A program made the translations under genes and the position numbers. A model generated the notes under the pieces. It was given only the letters and a program-made list of their open reading frames with translations, did no database searches and was not told where the DNA came from. From contig JANNRW010000142.1 of NCBI GenBank assembly GCA_031401815.1, forward strand, positions 1 through 7,467: a stretch of 7,467 nucleotides of DNA, written 5' to 3'. This document shows positions 1 through 4,949 of this stretch, piece by piece (positions within the stretch are counted from its first letter, which is position 1; the number at the start of each line of letters is the position of its first letter). Source of the stretch: JANNRW01 sp031401815. GTDB taxonomy: Bacteria; Desulfobacterota; Desulfuromonadia; Geobacterales; DSM-12255.

Positions 1-163
1 TTATTTCCAAGGACTTGAAAAACTGAAACTGGTAGCCTGAAACCAGAAAACCACAACAACCAAGGGGCATTGCTTATTTCACCCTTCAGGCTGTCTCACT
101 AAGCCCGGCCACCTCAGATACCTATTAATTACAGCGGGAAAGATTAATGTAAGGCTAAAAAAC

Positions 164-1084
164 ATGATTAACAGACTGAAAACATTAATGATTATGATAG
201 CTGCTGCACTTGTTTTCTCAGCGGGTTCTTCTGTCGCAGCAGAGAATTCCGGACAAGGTGCAAACCTCCTGTTAGCAACTTACCGTGATAATCTGAACAG
301 ATTGGAAAATAACAGTTTCGGGATTCCTCTTTTTCTGGAGTCATATGAGAAGGCCAGCAGAGTTCATGTGGATGTCTACGGGATCTTTGATTATCCTTTC
401 AACAGCGTTGTCAGTGTGCTCATGGTTCCTGCAAACTGGTGCGATATCGTACCCCTGCATCTTAATGTCAAGGCATGCACTTACAAAGATCTGCCTGATT
501 ACTCGCTCCTGACTTTTTATGTCGGTCGAAAAGTCTATCAACCTTCGGAAGAGACACGTCAGGTTATTTACCGTTACCGGAAAGTTGATCAGCAGCTGGG
601 GTATCTGGATATAAATCTTACTGCCGATGCAGGCCCATTCGGGACTAAAGATCACAAGATGAGATTCGAGGCACTGCCTCTGAAAGGAGGGAGGACTTTT
701 GTGCATGTCAGCTATGAATACAGTGACAGTGCGGCGCTACGCCTTGCGGCAAAGATATATTTCGCTACTGTCGGACGGGGCAAGGTCGGGTTCACGGTGA
801 CCGGAGCAGACGAAAGCGGCACATCAAAACTCATTGGCGGGCCGCGCGGCTCGATTGAACGTAACGCTGTTCGTTACTATTTTGCGATCCAGGCATACAT
901 GAATTCATTGCGCTATGCAGAAGATAAGCGTTTCACTATGAGCATCAGCGACTGGTACGATCTTACCATTCGTTACCGGAAACAGCTCTATGATCTGGAG
1001 AAAAAAGATTATCTTGCTTTCAAGATAAATGAGCACAGGAACCAGCTGAAGCTCCAGCGTCATATCGGCAAGGGTCTTATGTGA
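164..1084 (+). CDS. Exported conserved protein of unknown function
   Basis: This gene encodes 306 residues. An N-terminal Sec signal peptide (basic MINRLK, hydrophobic core about residues 7-20, likely cut after VAA at residue 26) sends the protein to the periplasm or outer membrane. No further membrane segment is visible. The mature part has motifs that look strongly conserved: NWCDIVPLHLNVKAC (residues 91-105, with a Cys93/Cys105 pair that could form a disulfide), AGPFGTKDHKMRFEALPL (156-173), GGRTFVHVSYEY (175-186) and RGSIERNAVRYYFAIQAY (228-245). From memory this pattern belongs to an uncharacterised proteobacterial family. The FDYPFNSVVSVLMVPANWCD stretch resembles the start of START/SRPBCC-like lipid-binding folds, but that is only a guess. 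A TAAGG ribosome site lies 9 bases before the ATG. The gene stands alone, and the toxin-antitoxin pair begins 78 bases after it. The gene is sure; the function is unknown. Confidence 0.88.
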   Translation: MINRLKTLMIMIAAALVFSAGSSVAAENSGQGANLLLATYRDNLNRLENNSFGIPLFLESYEKASRVHVDVYGIFDYPFNSVVSVLMVPANWCDIVPLHLNVKACTYKDLPDYSLLTFYVGRKVYQPSEETRQVIYRYRKVDQQLGYLDINLTADAGPFGTKDHKMRFEALPLKGGRTFVHVSYEYSDSAALRLAAKIYFATVGRGKVGFTVTGADESGTSKLIGGPRGSIERNAVRYYFAIQAYMNSLRYAEDKRFTMSISDWYDLTIRYRKQLYDLEKKDYLAFKINEHRNQLKLQRHIGKGLM

Positions 1085-1122
1085 AGTGACTGTCAAATTA
1101 GCTATTTTCAACAGCCGAACGA

Positions 1123-1148
1123 ATGTATATACAATATTGTAGATACAT
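1123..1148. promoter_or_regulatory. 26-bp palindrome, probable BrnA operator
   Basis: The left arm ATGTATATACAAT (1123-1135) and right arm ATTGTAGATACAT (1136-1148) are reverse complements except for one pair (A1129 against G1142). The site ends 14 bases before the brnT start codon and contains TACAAT (1130-1135), a good -10 hexamer. The matching -35 candidate, TTCAAC (1107-1112, spacer 17), is poor. BrnA antitoxins are ribbon-helix-helix repressors of their own operon, so a palindrome at this position is the expected operator. Assigning it to BrnA is inference; the symmetry is seen directly. Confidence 0.62.
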
Positions 1149-1156
1149 GTTATAAA
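1148..1156 (+). promoter_or_regulatory. Extended -10 candidate for brnTA
   Basis: TGTTATAAA matches the extended -10 pattern TGnTATAAT at 8 of 9 positions. It abuts the right edge of the operator palindrome. If used, transcription would begin at or next to the brnT ATG (1163), giving a leaderless message. This fits the lack of a properly spaced ribosome site, because the only purine run (AAGG, 1158-1161) is one base from the ATG. The alternative -10 at 1130-1135 would leave a leader of about 20 bases. Confidence 0.3.
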
Positions 1157-1162
1157 CAAGGC

Positions 1163-1441
1163 ATGAAATTCACTTGGGATGAAAACAAAAACAAACGCAA
1201 TATCAGAGATCATAAACTGAGCTTTGAAGTCGCGCAATTTGTTTATGACGACCCGCTACACATCAGCAGACAAGATAGAGTTGAGAACGGGGAAGAACGC
1301 TGGCAAACGATAGGCCAGATTGCCGGAAGGTGCATAATATTAGTCGCACATACTTTTCCCGGACTTGATGAAGTGCGGATTATATCGGCCAGAAGGTTAA
1401 CGAAGAGAGAAAGGAAACGCTATGAAGAAGGAACTTACTAA
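1163..1441 (+). CDS. brnT: BrnT family type II toxin (ribonuclease)
   Basis: The product is 92 residues, the usual BrnT length. BrnT proteins have a RelE-like fold and arrest growth by cleaving RNA; BrnA neutralises them by direct binding. Family marks seen here are the opening MKFTWDENKNKRNIRDHKLSFEVA (residues 1-24), RWQTIGQIAGRCIILVAHT (47-64) and the basic tail RIISARRLTKRERKRYEEG (72-90), which corresponds to the family's ISARxAxxxERxxYE signature. The start is fixed by the family's typical N-terminus although no good ribosome site precedes it. The gene overlaps brnA by 20 bases, so the two are translationally coupled, with the toxin first as is usual for this family. No truncation or missing signature is evident, so the toxin looks intact. 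Confidence 0.93.
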   Translation: MKFTWDENKNKRNIRDHKLSFEVAQFVYDDPLHISRQDRVENGEERWQTIGQIAGRCIILVAHTFPGLDEVRIISARRLTKRERKRYEEGTY

Positions 1442-1697
1442 AGCGCAGCTTGCCGAATTAGAGACGTTGGAAAGCATGCCGGATGAAGATATATCTTTTG
1501 CCGATATCCCGGAAATAACAGATTTCAACGGCTTTGAAGTCGGCAAATTTTATCGTCCGGTCAAACAGTCAGTAAGTATGCGTATAGATTCAGACGTCGT
1601 TGCCTGGCTTAAGCACAAGGGAAAAGGCTATACAACAAGAGTTAATGCGCTACTCCGGAATGAAATGCAGCGAGAGCGGAATAAAAAAGCTGCCTAA
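1422..1697 (+). CDS. brnA: BrnA family antitoxin (ribbon-helix-helix)
   Basis: The product is 91 residues. The N-terminal half (residues 1-46) is acidic and probably forms the flexible part that wraps the toxin. The C-terminal half (about 48-83), reading KQSVSMRIDSDVVAWLKHKG followed by KGYTTRVNALLRNEM, is the BrnA-type ribbon-helix-helix: a short strand with alternating residues, then two helices around the GKGY turn. BrnA both neutralises BrnT and represses the operon. The start lies inside the 3' end of brnT, with AAGGA (1411-1415) six bases ahead of the ATG. The strong site here, against the weak one on brnT, would favour antitoxin synthesis. The gene ends 39 bases from the convergent AI-2E gene, and I see no hairpin terminator in that gap. 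Confidence 0.92.
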   Translation: MKKELTKAQLAELETLESMPDEDISFADIPEITDFNGFEVGKFYRPVKQSVSMRIDSDVVAWLKHKGKGYTTRVNALLRNEMQRERNKKAA

Positions 1698-1736
1698 GGG
1701 ACTCGGAACATACCAATATCTATTTTTCTAGACTGT

Positions 1737-2984
1737 CTAACCCTTTCCTTCATTTCCTGACACAAATGAGTCCGAGTGAGGAGTGCATTCTTCTTTTTGG
1801 CGTTCCGCAGTGATTTCAATGGCTATTGCGGCAGCCTGCTCAGCTCGCATCCCTTCGGCCCGGCGTTCATACTCTTCCTCTCCCAGATCGTCGCGAACTC
1901 TGGTTTCAATATCTGTAGCCTGCTCCTGATGCCCTGGCAGCTCAACACGCAGCTCTTCGATTAGCATGAGCACAGTGGCCGCCACCGGAATGGCAAGCAG
2001 AGCTCCGACTATTCCCAGTAAAACACCTCCTGTTAAAAGTGACAAAAGTATCACTGACGACGGGAGACGCAAGGCACGTCCATAGATGCGCGGAATTATC
2101 ACACGGCTTTCAAACTCTTCATATAGGAGCATCAACAGGAAGACGATTAAAATTATCGTCGGGCCTTTAGGGAGCGCAGCCAACACTGTAGCGCCAACCG
2201 ATAGAAGGGCACCTACATAGGGAAGGACGTCGGCTACTCCGGCAAAGACTGCTATGGCCAGTGCATTGGAAACGCCGCAAACCTTGAGGAGAACGAAGAC
2301 AAAAAATGCCATGAACGCTGAGGTAATAACCTGTCCGCGAATATAACCACCTACGATTGTTTCCAGGTTGAGCATTACGCGGGAAAGCCTGATATGGTGA
2401 GATCTTGGGACGAGCAGAAACAGTCCGCCGCGAAGACGGTCACGGTCAATCATGATGTAGAGTGCAAGAAAGATGGAACTCAAGGTATAAGCAAAAACAG
2501 CGATAGCCCGGGCAGAGTACTCGTAGGCATTGGAGGCCGCCATTCTTACCAGGTCGCCGGAGTGCATGTTACGAAGAAGGTCTGCAAGTGGGCTGGTCAG
2601 ATGTGAGCCAGCCATCCATTTTGCCAGGCGTGCCCGTAGCGCAGGCTCTTGCTCAAGTAGTGTAGTTGCCTGTGTCATGAGAGCCGGAATAGTTAAAGTG
2701 ATAATCAGAATTGCAACCACCATGAGTGAGGTAAACGCTATTGCAATACCGACACCACGTCGCATCTGACGCTCTTCAAGCCACCTGACCGCGGGATTTA
2801 TGGTGCCGACGATAGTGAGGGCTGCAACAAGTACCAGTACTACCGGAAGAAGCTGGGTCAGCACCCATAAGCCTGATCCAACTGTCAACAAAACTATGAT
2901 AGTCCCTGGAGAAGGCTCGATCCTGATAATTCGTGTAGTCTTCCCATTTGGAGAAGAACCGGTTGATATTTCCTTCGGCATCAT
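1737..2984 (-). CDS. AI-2E/PerM family membrane transporter
   Basis: The product is a 415-residue polytopic inner-membrane protein of the AI-2E (PerM/YdiK/TqsA) family. Members have been proposed to export autoinducer-2, other small molecules or ions; the substrate here cannot be told. Hydrophobic segments lie near residues 28-44, 46-64, 77-99, 158-179, 217-236, 241-263, 273-289 and 308-342, with a soluble loop at 100-157, which is the family layout. Family motifs are NPAVRWLEE (63-71), ADVLPYVGALLSVGA (251-265), YEEFESRVIIPRIYGRALRL (288-307) and GGVLLGIVGALLAIPVAA (319-336). The last 70 residues form a charged, Glu-rich cytoplasmic tail, longer than the short tails I recall. Two adjacent ATGs (2984 and 2981) are possible starts; GGAG at 2993-2990 is 5 or 8 bases ahead. 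The gene follows the lipoprotein gene after 19 bases, so the two are probably one transcript. Confidence 0.9.
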   Translation of the reverse strand: MMPKEISTGSSPNGKTTRIIRIEPSPGTIIVLLTVGSGLWVLTQLLPVVLVLVAALTIVGTINPAVRWLEERQMRRGVGIAIAFTSLMVVAILIITLTIPALMTQATTLLEQEPALRARLAKWMAGSHLTSPLADLLRNMHSGDLVRMAASNAYEYSARAIAVFAYTLSSIFLALYIMIDRDRLRGGLFLLVPRSHHIRLSRVMLNLETIVGGYIRGQVITSAFMAFFVFVLLKVCGVSNALAIAVFAGVADVLPYVGALLSVGATVLAALPKGPTIILIVFLLMLLYEEFESRVIIPRIYGRALRLPSSVILLSLLTGGVLLGIVGALLAIPVAATVLMLIEELRVELPGHQEQATDIETRVRDDLGEEEYERRAEGMRAEQAAAIAIEITAERQKEECTPHSDSFVSGNEGKG

Positions 2985-3003
2985 TTCTTCTCCGTCAGAA
3001 TAG

Positions 3004-3252
3004 CTACTTTACCGACTCATTGATTTTGTCCCCAACCTGTTCGATCTTCTCACCGGTTTTTTTCAAGCCTTTATCAACCGCCTTGGCGGGTTTTTCGATT
3101 GCTTTTTCAATCTGCTTGCCGGTTTTTTCAAGTCCTTTGTCAATCTCCCTTCCGGTTCGCTCCATAGGGCCATCTTTTGCACAGCCTGACATTCCGGCTA
3201 CCAGAAAGCCCAGCAATATCGGGATAGTTATAAATCTGCTTGTTTTCTTCAT
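3004..3252 (-). CDS. Small lipoprotein built of 11-residue repeats
   Basis: The product is 82 residues. A type II signal peptide (MKKTSRF, then a hydrophobic stretch 8-20) ends in MSGC, so Cys24 should be lipidated. The residue after it is Ala, not Asp, which favours outer-membrane sorting under the E. coli rule. From residue 31 the chain divides into tandem 11-mers: ERTGREIDKGL (31-41), EKTGKQIEKAI (42-52), EKPAKAVDKGL (53-63), KKTGEKIEQVG (64-74) and the partial DKINESVK. Such K/E-rich 11-mers form amphipathic helices, as in LEA group 3 and synuclein-like proteins. A structural or membrane-surface role is inference, and small entericidin-like lipoproteins are an alternative comparison. AGGAGA (3264-3259) is six bases ahead of the ATG. 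The AI-2E gene follows after 19 bases. The gene is secure; the function is not known. Confidence 0.85.
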   Translation of the reverse strand: MKKTSRFITIPILLGFLVAGMSGCAKDGPMERTGREIDKGLEKTGKQIEKAIEKPAKAVDKGLKKTGEKIEQVGDKINESVK

Positions 3253-3271
3253 CTGGTATCTCCTTTTAATG

Positions 3272-3300
3272 ACATGATGTTACCCCCTGCCTGAAGTCAA
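3272..3300 (-). promoter_or_regulatory. Candidate sigma-70 promoter, lipoprotein-transporter operon
   Basis: On the minus strand TTGACT (3300-3295, five of six to TTGACA) is followed after 17 bases by TCATGT (3277-3272, four of six to TATAAT). It lies between the upstream terminator and the lipoprotein ribosome site, where a promoter is needed. The -10 is weak, so confidence is low. Confidence 0.33.
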
Positions 3301-3309
3301 CGATGAAAT

Positions 3310-3344
3310 AAAAAGGGCATGCCCGGTAATACGGGAAATGCCCT
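3310..3344 (-). terminator. Rho-independent terminator of the Ala/Lys-rich gene
   Basis: AGGGCAT (3314-3320) pairs with ATGCCCT (3338-3344). A short internal mismatch follows, then a second stem CCCG (3322-3325) with CGGG (3332-3335) around a six-base loop. Read on the minus strand the hairpin is followed at once by TTTTATTTC, so it terminates leftward transcription. It sits 26 bases after the stop codon of the gene at 3741-3370 and separates it from the lipoprotein operon. Confidence 0.87.
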
Positions 3345-3369
3345 GATTATTCAGATGCAGTTCACGTGA

Positions 3370-3741
3370 TTACTTGGCAGGCGCTGCCGCTTCCTTTGCA
3401 GCTTTGGCAGCATCTTTTGCTTCCTTGGCATCTGCTTTGGCTTTTGCTTTAGCTGCCATTGCGTCAGCTTTCACTTTAGCTTTTGCTTCTTTAGCTTCAG
3501 CAATTTTTTTAGCTTTTGCTTCTTTGGCCTCTGCCGTAGTTGCTGCGCTTTCTTCTTTGGTTTCTGCCTTGGCTTTTGCTTTTGTTGCTTTAACCTTGGC
3601 TTTTGCATCTTTTGCATCTTTCTCGGAGGCGGCAACAGGATCAGCTGGCGCGACCGGTTTGGCAGCATCTGCAGCGAATACTGCTGCGGTGAAAGACATT
3701 GCTACAAGAATGGTGAGTACTGCGGTTAGAATCTTTTTCAT
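3370..3741 (-). CDS. Exported Ala/Lys-rich protein with 11-residue repeats
   Basis: The product is 123 residues. A clear Sec signal peptide (MKKILTAVLTILVAMSF, likely cut after VFA or AFAA-like residues 23-24) is followed by a Pro/Ala linker (25-37) and a chain made almost only of Ala, Lys, Glu and Asp. Residues 71-114 divide into four 11-mers: EAKEAKAKKIA, EAKEAKAKVKA, DAMAAKAKAKA and DAKEAKDAAKA. A related copy, DAKDAKAKVKA, lies at 42-52. The mature protein should be highly soluble, helical or disordered, and periplasmic. It resembles LEA-type or histone H1-like repeats by composition, but low-complexity similarity proves no function. GGAGG (3755-3751) lies nine bases ahead of the ATG. The opposite strand is also open over the same bases, but the signal peptide, ribosome site and downstream terminator decide for this strand. 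Confidence 0.85.
   Translation of the reverse strand: MKKILTAVLTILVAMSFTAAVFAADAAKPVAPADPVAASEKDAKDAKAKVKATKAKAKAETKEESAATTAEAKEAKAKKIAEAKEAKAKVKADAMAAKAKAKADAKEAKDAAKAAKEAAAPAK
3475..3525. repeat. 33-bp-period direct repeat inside the Ala/Lys-rich gene
   Basis: The 18-base string TTTAGCTTTTGCTTCTTT occurs exactly at 3475-3492 and 3508-3525, a 33-base step equal to 11 codons. It encodes the shared part of the two best-matched 11-mers (KEAKAK). The nucleotide identity suggests recent unit duplication or slippage within the gene. Confidence 0.8.
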
Positions 3742-3782
3742 TTAAAATTACCTCCAGAGGGATATGTATCTTTTTTGTATAA

Positions 3783-3799
3783 TACATTAAAGGTGCCAA
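3783..3799 (-). promoter_or_regulatory. Sigma-54-like promoter for the Ala/Lys-rich gene
   Basis: On the minus strand TTGGCAC (3799-3793) matches the -24 box perfectly. The -12 box has G3785 at the right spacing (GG, ten bases, then G) but reads GT instead of GC. Transcription would start near 3773, leaving a leader of about 30 bases that contains the GGAGG ribosome site. Sigma-70 alternatives here are poor. The imperfect -12 box keeps confidence moderate. Confidence 0.42.
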
Positions 3800-3882
3800 T
3801 GCCGAGTATGTTGATAACATAGCGTAATAGCTGAATTAATTGGTAATAGATTCAGGATGGCCACCGGATAGTGGTATCTCAT

Positions 3883-3931
3883 GCCGTCACATATGGCAGT
3901 TATGTTAAAGATGACGGATTTGATTGACGGC
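3883..3931. promoter_or_regulatory. Candidate enhancer inverted repeat between two promoters
   Basis: GCCGTCA (3883-3889) and TGACGGC (3925-3931) form a perfect 7-bp inverted repeat with 35 bases between, and a further TGACGG lies at 3912-3917. The centre (3907) is within one base of the midpoint between the two sigma-54-like elements. It therefore sits about 110-160 bases upstream of both predicted starts, where enhancer-binding activators usually bind. The binding protein is unknown and the role is inference. Confidence 0.35.
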
Positions 3932-4012
3932 TTTCTTTCTCCCTCTCAGCCTCTTTTCCAGGATTTCGCTGTACAATCAGGCTCTTGCAGTTGCAAAAAA
4001 TGCTGATTTCCT

Positions 4013-4029
4013 CTGGCACGTTAGTTGCC
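4013..4029 (+). promoter_or_regulatory. Sigma-54 (RpoN) promoter of the Spy-like gene
   Basis: CTGGCACG-TTAG-TTGCC matches the consensus YTGGCACG-N4-TTGCW at every fixed position except the last base. The GG (4015-4016) and GC (4027-4028) pairs are separated by exactly ten bases. The start should lie near 4040, giving a leader of roughly 60 bases before the ATG at 4099. Expression should therefore need RpoN and an ATP-dependent enhancer-binding activator. Confidence 0.82.
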
Positions 4030-4098
4030 TTTGACATTGTAAAAGAACATGACAATCTCATGATTTCTTAAAATTTCAGGACAAAAGGAGAATTACTT

Positions 4099-4629
4099 AT
4101 GAAGGCAGACCGTTCGATAGCTTATGTAATGACAGCAGTAGCTCTTTTAGCGCTCACCGTACCTGTTCCGGCATTTTCGGAGATGAAGGACATGTCCATG
4201 AAGGAGCATATGGGAGGACATGGGCAGATGATGGAGATGGGGAGCATGCATAAAATGGACGATATGATGGGGATGTGCATTGAACATGCAGATAAGTTCG
4301 GGCTTACTGATGACCAGATAATGAAAATGAAACCGATTCATGCTGAAATGCAAAAAAGACATGTCCGTTTCAAAGCCGATCAGAAGATTGCAGAGATAGA
4401 ACTTATGGAAATTATGGAAGCGAAGGATTTTGAGCTGGAAAAGGCAAATTACGCTGTTAAAAAAGTTGCTGAGATAAATACGGCGCATCACCTTGAAATG
4501 CTGAAGGCGATGAAAGAGGTGCGGACAATGTTGACGGAAGAGCAGTTCAAGAAGATGAAAAAGATGATGACAATGAAGAAGGGTGAGAAAAAACCGGTAA
4601 AGAAGACAATGAAGAAGCATCAGAAATAA
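4099..4629 (+). CDS. Met/His-rich periplasmic Spy/CpxP-like protein
   Basis: The product is 176 residues. A Sec signal peptide (hydrophobic core about 8-20, likely cut after AFS at residue 27) exports it. Residues 29-59 hold 12 Met and three His, followed by Cys60; such Met-rich segments are typical of periplasmic proteins that bind copper or other soft metals. The helical body carries two LTxxQ motifs, LTDDQ (69-73) and LTEEQ (145-149), the hallmark of Spy/CpxP/CnrX-like proteins that sense envelope stress or metals or act as ATP-independent chaperones. The last 25 residues are strongly basic (MKKGEKKPVKKTMKKHQK), which could bind lipid, nucleic acid or polyanions. AAGGAG (4085-4090) lies eight bases ahead of the ATG. 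Family placement is fairly sure; metal binding is inference from composition. Confidence 0.85.
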   Translation: MKADRSIAYVMTAVALLALTVPVPAFSEMKDMSMKEHMGGHGQMMEMGSMHKMDDMMGMCIEHADKFGLTDDQIMKMKPIHAEMQKRHVRFKADQKIAEIELMEIMEAKDFELEKANYAVKKVAEINTAHHLEMLKAMKEVRTMLTEEQFKKMKKMMTMKKGEKKPVKKTMKKHQK

Positions 4630-4630
4630 A

Positions 4631-4688
4631 CATGGTTCAGCCGAAGAGTTAGCCAGAGCAACTGATATCCTGAAGAGTATGAACCATG
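4631..4688 (+). other. Inverted repeat just after the Spy-like gene
   Basis: CATGGTTCA (4631-4639) and TGAACCATG (4680-4688) are exact reverse complements around a 40-base interval, starting two bases after the stop codon. The site could fold in the 3' end of the mRNA and protect it or help termination. No uridine run follows directly, so it is not a classical intrinsic terminator. Confidence 0.4.
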
Positions 4689-4714
4689 AGGTCTAAATTC
4701 ATTCTGCCTGATTT

Positions 4715-4743
4715 TTGTGAGTCAAATTACGAGTAAATATTTT
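4715..4743 (+). promoter_or_regulatory. Weak sigma-70 promoter candidate for the kinase operon
   Basis: TTGTGA (4715-4720) and TATTTT (4738-4743) are 17 bases apart, each matching four of six consensus bases. The start would fall near 4750, about 25 bases before the ATG at 4776, within a small GGGT/ACCC hairpin (4746-4749 with 4757-4760). Many AT-rich stretches would score this well. Confidence 0.22.
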
Positions 4744-4775
4744 TAGGGTCTGAGAAACCCTTGCGGAGAACAGCC

Positions 4776-4949
4776 ATGGCTTTACCGACGAAATGGTACA
4801 CACTTGAAGCTGCTGTAGAAAAATATTATCTGGATAAGTCGCTGATCCTGACATGTATAAAGGATGGGATCGTTAGTGCTGAAGCTTGCAATCTGAATTT
4901 AACGTATCCGATCAAGCAGATCAGCCCTTGCGCTTGCATAGTGTCATGA
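4776..4949 (+). CDS. Small helix-turn-helix-like protein, possibly frameshifted
   Basis: The product is 57 residues. Residues 5-36 (TKWYTLEAAVEKYYLDKSLI and following, ending DGIVSAE) resemble the MerR/excisionase-type winged-helix start, where a tyrosine-threonine opening leads into a helix-turn-helix and a 'DG.V.AE' turn. The remaining 21 residues, including three cysteines, look unrelated to that fold. Another frame is open from 4883 to 4972 and would give a more hydrophilic 29-residue end, so a single-base frameshift near 4880 is possible. I chose the ATG at 4776 because GGAG (4765-4768) is seven bases ahead; an upstream TTG at 4761 is less likely. The kinase gene starts 25 bases after its stop, so this is probably the first gene of that operon. 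A DNA-binding or regulatory role is inference. Confidence 0.6.
   Translation: MALPTKWYTLEAAVEKYYLDKSLILTCIKDGIVSAEACNLNLTYPIKQISPCACIVS

Larger units (their letters stand above)
3742..4098. other. 357-base divergent intergenic control region
   Basis: This gene-free stretch separates two divergently transcribed exported-protein genes. It holds a sigma-54-like element facing left (3799-3783), an inverted repeat in the middle (3883-3931), a short palindrome TTGCA-GT-TGCAA (3985-3996) and a strong sigma-54 promoter facing right (4013-4029). No open frame in it has a convincing start and ribosome site, and I see no structured RNA. Confidence 0.7.

Noticed and set aside
2..40. Possible C-terminal tail of a gene entering from the left, ending at the TGA at 38-40
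   Set aside because: Only 12 codons are visible, with no recognisable motif; any frame could stay open that long by chance.
29..60. GGTAGCCTGAAACC resembling part of a c-di-GMP (GEMM) riboswitch
   Set aside because: The essential conserved elements, such as the CAGGGCAAACC and GACGCAAAGCC strings, are missing nearby.
905..1237. A 110-codon minus-strand open frame spanning the end of the exported gene and the start of brnT
   Set aside because: It runs through the promoter-operator region and two well-supported plus-strand genes, with no ribosome site or recognisable family.
1701..1777. Inverted repeat ACTCGGA / TCCGAGT at the convergent brnA-transporter junction
   Set aside because: The arms are 7 bp and 63 bases apart, one arm lies inside the transporter coding sequence, and there is no U-run, so it is not a credible terminator.
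3374..3745. A 123-codon open frame on the plus strand, mirror of the Ala/Lys-rich gene
   Set aside because: It is a compositional shadow: Ala/Lys codons read backwards give Ala/Ser/Phe/Leu codons. The minus strand has the signal peptide, a GGAGG ribosome site and a terminator, and the plus frame has none of these.
4031..4059. Perfect TTGACA at 4031-4036 as a sigma-70 -35 box for the Spy-like gene
   Set aside because: No acceptable -10 hexamer lies 16-18 bases downstream, and the overlapping sigma-54 elements are far better matched.
4147..4620. A 157-codon open frame on the minus strand opposite the Spy-like gene
   Set aside because: His/Leu/Phe-rich translation results from reading Met/Lys/Glu codons in reverse. 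There is no ribosome site and no family resemblance, while the plus strand has a signal peptide, promoter and ribosome site.
4746..4775. TPP-riboswitch-like string CTGAGAAACCCTTG before the small HTH-like gene
   Set aside because: Only the CUGAGA...ACCC fragment matches. The 3' conserved half of the riboswitch is absent and the start codon follows within 16 bases, leaving no room for it.
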